Shown here in pieces: positions 60,397-64,000 of a DNA stretch of 64,000 nt (the stretch's first letter is position 1; every line of letters starts with the position of its first letter). The stretch is from Thiodiazotropha sp040506705. Its GTDB lineage: Bacteria; Pseudomonadota; Gammaproteobacteria; Chromatiales; Chromatiaceae. The translations under genes were made by a program, and so were the position numbers. Below the pieces are notes generated by a model, which was not told the origin of the DNA, made no database searches, and saw only the letters and a program-made list of their open reading frames with translations. The stretch is from the NCBI GenBank assembly GCA_040506705.1, contig JBEVWG010000035.1, forward strand, positions 1 to 64,000, read 5' to 3'.

Positions 60397-60720
60397 ATGA
60401 ATGACTTTTCAGAAAAGCGCAGCTTTTATCGTATGGCTGTGAATGGCCCGGTAAAATTTCGAGTCAATGGGGACAGTAAAGTATCGACCGGCAGTGTTAT
60501 CAATCTGAGTAGCAGTGGCCTGCTTATCGCCTCTGAGGAAGAGGTACCGGTCGACAGCCATATGATCGTTCAGATTATCCCCACCCAGGCAATCACCCCA
60601 CCGCTGACAGCCGAGGTCGAAGTCGTGCGAGTCGAACCTGATAGCCAATTTGGGAATCAGATTGCCTGTCGCATGGTGAAACTTCTGGCGGATAATGAGG
60701 CTGGACCCGAATTCTCTTGA
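60397..60720 (+). CDS. PilZ domain protein
   Basis: A 107-residue single-domain protein. KRSFYRMAVNGPVKFRV carries the RxxxR-like loop of PilZ (here R-S-F-Y-R), and INLSSSGLLIAS is the D/NxSxxG c-di-GMP motif. The GGGGAG Shine-Dalgarno supports ATG 60397. It may be an effector for the GGDEF/EAL signalling pathway in this genome. Confidence 0.88.
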   Translation: MNDFSEKRSFYRMAVNGPVKFRVNGDSKVSTGSVINLSSSGLLIASEEEVPVDSHMIVQIIPTQAITPPLTAEVEVVRVEPDSQFGNQIACRMVKLLADNEAGPEFS

Positions 60721-60732
60721 TCTAATAAATGC

Positions 60733-60901
60733 AGCCTGGATGAAGCGCAGCGGAATCCGGGATAACGTGGATCTTTCATGAATGGTACTTACTAATCAGA
60801 TATAAGTAGGGCAGGATCACACTCTGCACGTGATAAAAGCAGGAAACAAACAGAGGGAGAGAGATCCAGCACCCCGGATTCCGCTACGCTCCATCCAGGC
60901 T
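60733..60901. repeat. Inverted REP pair (AGCCTGGATG type)
   Basis: The 29-base arms at 60733-60761 (begins AGCCTGGATGAAGCGCAG) and 60873-60901 (ends CATCCAGGCT) are inverted copies with three mismatches, separated by about 110 bp. This sequence resembles a REP family common in gammaproteobacteria and associated with RAYT transposases. Confidence 0.75.
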
Positions 60902-61042
60902 ACGGACTAGGCAGTAGCCTGCCAACTCACAGCAAGTAGCAACAACAGAGCATCAGCCGCATCCTGAGGAGTAACATTACCAACCCCTACAGGCACTTCG
61001 AAACTTGCCACCACCCTCACCAGTTGATCCACTTGACTTCTC

Positions 61043-61102
61043 GGTGGGGCATGGCCCCACCCTACGCCTATACGGACAGGTAGGGTGGGGCCATGCCCCA
61101 CC
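61043..61102. repeat. BIME-like pair of GGTGGGGC palindromes
   Basis: GGTGGGGC-ATG-GCCCCACC followed by CTAC (61043-61065) and GTAG then GGTGGGGC-CAT-GCCCCACC (61080-61102) are exact inverted copies 14 bp apart. The same core occurs singly at 52976-52994. Confidence 0.8.
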
Positions 61103-61197
61103 AAAACCTGCTGAAAAGCGCCACCTGACAGGCGTCGTTGCAGATAAAGTCAGTGCCATTCAAAACCTACCCTGGATTCCCCGCCAAAGGCGAGCAA

Positions 61198-61665
61198 TCA
61201 GTTTTTATACTTTTTATGGCAGGCCTTGCAGCTCTTGCCCGCTGCCTTCAATGCCTCACCCATTTTTGACTTGTCACCGTTTTGTGCAACGTCATTCAAG
61301 GCTTTGGCAGCAATACCCATTTCCCGATATTTATTTTCAAAATCCTCAAAATCCATCCAGATCTCTGCCAGGGCATCACTCTCTTCAGATTCTGAATCCT
61401 CAGGAAAACCTCTCATCAGATTGAGTTTAGAGGCAGTTGCCAGCTCCTGGGCATGCTCAGCAAATTGCTTTTGATCATAGCTGGTTTTACCCTTCATCAT
61501 GTCCCCCATCGTTTTCATGTTCCAGCTGAAGACATTCATCACCCCTTGTCGATACTCCACCGCCTTTTCCACATCCCCTGCAATAGCTGGTGCTCCGCTG
61601 TGGAAGAGGATAAAAGATGCACTCAAACCTAAGGCACGAGTTAAAAGTCTATTCTTGCTTTTCAT
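61198..61665 (-). CDS. Cytochrome c' (class II, c556-like)
   Basis: A 155-residue periplasmic cytochrome with signal peptide (cleavage near APAIAGD) and a C-terminal haem-binding CKACH right before KKYKN, characteristic of class II cytochromes c. The four-helix bundle fits the length. The class binds nitric oxide or transfers electrons. It is convergent with no near neighbour; a REP-rich region lies beyond its 3' end. Confidence 0.92.
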   Translation of the reverse strand: MKSKNRLLTRALGLSASFILFHSGAPAIAGDVEKAVEYRQGVMNVFSWNMKTMGDMMKGKTSYDQKQFAEHAQELATASKLNLMRGFPEDSESEESDALAEIWMDFEDFENKYREMGIAAKALNDVAQNGDKSKMGEALKAAGKSCKACHKKYKN

Positions 61666-61789
61666 TGGTCGACCCCTGTAAACACTTAAAAGTTTTGATT
61701 ATTGAAAAAAACTATACTTATAAAGTAAAGACCCATTGTTCTTTTGGGTTACAATAGGCCGCTTCACCCCTGGAAAACGCCTGCCCTAG

Positions 61790-64000
61790 ATGAACATGCA
61801 GCCTACTGCGCGGATTCGAGAAATCCCATATAACTATACCTCCTTCTCTGACCGGGAGATCGTTATCCGGTTCCTCGGAAAACCGATGTGGACTCTGATC
61901 GAAGAGTTGCGCGGCACACGCCGCACCGGACGCTCTGCTCGCATGTTGTTCGAGATTCTGGGTGATATGTGGGTCGTCAGCCGCAATCCCTACCTGCAAG
62001 ATGACCTTCTCGACAATGATCAGCGCAGACAGGCTCTGATCGATGCGTTGAATCATCGTCTGGTCCAGTTCGAATCCCGGGCCAACAACAACCAGCAAGC
62101 ACTGCAGCTACATGCCGCCACCCGCCAGGCTGTGGATGATTTTGCCAAACGCTTTGTAGATCTGATTGAGCTGCGACGTCTCACCCGCCGCAACATGATC
62201 GGACTGACCCGGCCTGACAATATCGACTTCAGCGGATTGGCAAGAGTCTCTCACGCTACCGATGCAACAGATTGGCGTGTCGAAATTCCTTTTGTGGTTA
62301 TCACTCCAGACACGGAAGAGGAAGTGGCGCCGATTGTTAAGGCTTGTCTCGATTCTGGCCTGACACTGATCCCCCGTGGCGGCGGTACAGGCTATACCGG
62401 CAGTGCGGTTCCTCTCGACCCTCACAGCGCTGTAATCAATACAGAAAAACTCGACGGGATTGGAGAAGTCGAGAGGATTGATCTGCCTGGCGTTGCAAAC
62501 CAGGTGGCCACGATTCAGGTTGGCGCCGGGGTTGTCACCCGCCGGGTCTCTGAAAAGGCGGATGCCCAGGGACTCGCATTTGCTGTCGATCCCACATCCC
62601 AGGACGCATCGACCATCGGTGGCAATATCGCAATGAACGCCGGCGGTAAAAAAGCGGTTTTATGGGGAACCACTCTCGACAACCTGGCCAGTTGGCGCAT
62701 GGTCACGCCCAATGGCGAGTGGCTGGAAATCGAACGCCTGAACCACAACCTCGGCAAGATAGACGAGCAGGAAGAGGTCAGCTTTCTACTCACCCGCTAC
62801 GATAGCAGTGGAAAAAACACCCTTGGCGAACCTCAACAGCTCACCATGCCCGGTCGCTCATTCCGCAAAGCCGGGCTAGGAAAAGATGTCACCGATAAAT
62901 TTCTCTCCGGCCTGCCCGGTGTGCAGAAAGAGGGTTGCGATGGACTGATCACCTCGGCACGTTTTGTTCTCCATCGTATGCCGGAGCAGGTACGAACACT
63001 TTGCCTGGAGTTTTTCGGCGCCGATATCGGCAAAGCAGTACCTGCGATTGTCGAACTCAAAGAGTATCTCGACCAGCATCAAGAGGTTCTGCTGGCTGGT
63101 CTTGAGCATCTCGATGAACGCTACCTCAAGGCTGTCAAATACTCCACCAAAGCAGCCAGGCGCGAGCGACCAAAAATGGTACTGCTCGCTGACCTGGTCA
63201 GTGACCATGTTGAGCTTCTGGAGACCGCCGCCAAAGAGGTGGTGCGAATGACCGAAGCCCGGGAAGGGGAGGCGTTTATCGCCAGCAGCCCGGAAGCACG
63301 AAGAAACTTCTGGCTCGACCGCTCTCGCACCGCCGCGATTTCCGCCCACACCAACGCCTTCAAGATCAATGAAGATGTGGTCATTCCACTGGATAAACTG
63401 GCTGACTACAGTCGAGGCATTGAGCGCATCAACATCGAGGAGTCGATCAAGAACAAGATCGCAATCGCTGATGAAGTCCTGGCCTACCTGGTTGGTGACC
63501 ACTCACTTCGTAAGCCAGATGATGATTTTGAGGCAAGTGATGAGAATCGCTCCATACTGCAGGGCAAGCTCGATCTGGCTCAACAGGCGGTACAGCAGGC
63601 AAAGCAGCGCTGGCAGACCTTACTGGCCCAAATCGAATCCCCGGCCAAGGATCACATCGAGTTAATAAATGGTACTTCGAGATCCCTGCTACAAGCCGGA
63701 GACCGGTTGCTGGATCTGTTACTTCGAAGAGATTTCGTGGTCTCCTACAGGGAGGAGATTGCCTCCCGACTCGATGAGATTTTTTCCGGACAGGAGGTCA
63801 AACGGCTACGCCTTGCGATGCGGGAGATCCACACCCGGCTACGTGACTCACGCCTGTTCGTAGCACTGCATATGCATGCCGGTGACGGTAATGTTCACAC
63901 CAACATTCCTGTCCACTCAGATAACTACGCCATGTTGCAGCAGGCAGACAGGATCGTTGATCGAATCATGCAACTGGCCCTGAGTCTGGATGGGGCCATC
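61790..64000 (+). CDS. Large FAD-binding oxidoreductase (DUF3683 type), 5' part
   Basis: An open frame of 737 codons runs off the window. The N-terminus (IPYNYTSFSDREIVIRFLG) matches DUF3683, followed by a FAD-binding (PCMH) domain with LIPRGGGTGYTGSAVPLD and VDPTSQDASTIGGNIAMNAGG, and the FAD-oxidase C-terminal domain to the edge (MHAGDGNVHTNIPV). Full-length relatives of about 1250-1300 residues add 4Fe-4S and CCG domains and oxidise a hydroxyacid such as lactate or glycolate at the membrane. The start is ATG 61790 or 61796; no clear Shine-Dalgarno. Confidence 0.9.
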   Translation, partial: MNMQPTARIREIPYNYTSFSDREIVIRFLGKPMWTLIEELRGTRRTGRSARMLFEILGDMWVVSRNPYLQDDLLDNDQRRQALIDALNHRLVQFESRANNNQQALQLHAATRQAVDDFAKRFVDLIELRRLTRRNMIGLTRPDNIDFSGLARVSHATDATDWRVEIPFVVITPDTEEEVAPIVKACLDSGLTLIPRGGGTGYTGSAVPLDPHSAVINTEKLDGIGEVERIDLPGVANQVATIQVGAGVVTRRVSEKADAQGLAFAVDPTSQDASTIGGNIAMNAGGKKAVLWGTTLDNLASWRMVTPNGEWLEIERLNHNLGKIDEQEEVSFLLTRYDSSGKNTLGEPQQLTMPGRSFRKAGLGKDVTDKFLSGLPGVQKEGCDGLITSARFVLHRMPEQVRTLCLEFFGADIGKAVPAIVELKEYLDQHQEVLLAGLEHLDERYLKAVKYSTKAARRERPKMVLLADLVSDHVELLETAAKEVVRMTEAREGEAFIASSPEARRNFWLDRSRTAAISAHTNAFKINEDVVIPLDKLADYSRGIERINIEESIKNKIAIADEVLAYLVGDHSLRKPDDDFEASDENRSILQGKLDLAQQAVQQAKQRWQTLLAQIESPAKDHIELINGTSRSLLQAGDRLLDLLLRRDFVVSYREEIASRLDEIFSGQEVKRLRLAMREIHTRLRDSRLFVALHMHAGDGNVHTNIPVHSDNYAMLQQADRIVDRIMQLALSLDGAI

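Noticed and set aside
60907..61104. Minus-strand frame with a DAADALLLLLAV segment, faintly like the end of RuvC
   Set aside because: The frame begins inside the REP palindromes and the similar stretch is too short to claim a gene remnant.
1..64000. CRISPR arrays, tRNA or rRNA genes, prophage
   Set aside because: No regularly spaced repeats, cloverleaf-like sequences or phage structural genes were recognised by reading.

Overview
The window looks like a chromosome segment of a gammaproteobacterium. The pilMNOPQ-aroK-aroB-damX block with mrcA divergent from pilM, the gltBD layout, cca, rpmE, hemW and the Rof-type Rho antagonist are all gammaproteobacterial. The cytochrome c', di-haem peroxidase, PPK2 next to sucCD, group-III-like phosphofructokinase, rubrerythrin cluster and PEP-CTERM protein suggest an environmental lineage such as Chromatiales or sulfur-oxidiser relatives. 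That placement is inference. Base composition is near 50% GC and no rRNA or tRNA gene was recognised.

Layout. 1-1292 is the decayed head of an integron: two leftward cassette ORFs, one clear attC, an attI-like stretch and a rightward integrase gene broken by stops and frameshifts. 1.4-7.5 kb carries gltBD (ammonia assimilation). 7.8-16.3 kb carries a DamX-like SPOR protein, aroB, aroK and the type IV pilus alignment/secretin operon pilMNOPQ; mrcA (PBP1A) diverges from it. 19-26.6 kb is central metabolism: gltA, a lysine 2,3-aminomutase family enzyme, sucCD and a PPK2 polyphosphate kinase. 26.8-35.7 kb is mixed: secreted proteins, a thioredoxin fusion, a dienelactone hydrolase, a large exported protein, phosphofructokinase, a nuclease and rpmE. 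35.8-45 kb holds small regulators (Rof, an H-NS-like protein), a GAF/PAS/GGDEF/EAL protein, hemW, a TRAP binding protein and uvrD.

46-51 kb is a peroxide/iron module: a di-haem cytochrome c peroxidase, a cysteine-free Fur-family regulator, rubrerythrin, a GlpC/HdrD-like Fe-S protein, an encapsulated-ferritin (EncFtn) type protein with no shell gene beside it, and a DUF3501 protein. Two boxes resembling the Irr iron control element lie before the peroxidase and rubrerythrin genes, so the regulator probably controls both. 51-64 kb holds OmpA-type lipoproteins, a PEP-CTERM protein, an AI-2E family permease, cysC, a TraB/GumN protein, cca, a PilZ protein, cytochrome c' and the start of a very large FAD oxidoreductase.

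A small non-autonomous inverted-repeat element (MITE) occurs as three complete copies (27750-28037, 40114-40244, 57993-58227) and one end fragment (45037-45059). Each full copy is bounded by matching TTYAA pentamers. It has cut off one gene (CPXCG protein) and supplies the last codons or stop of two others (cca, hemW). At least two families of REP-like palindromes sit in the 52-61 kb intergenic regions, beside decayed gene remnants.
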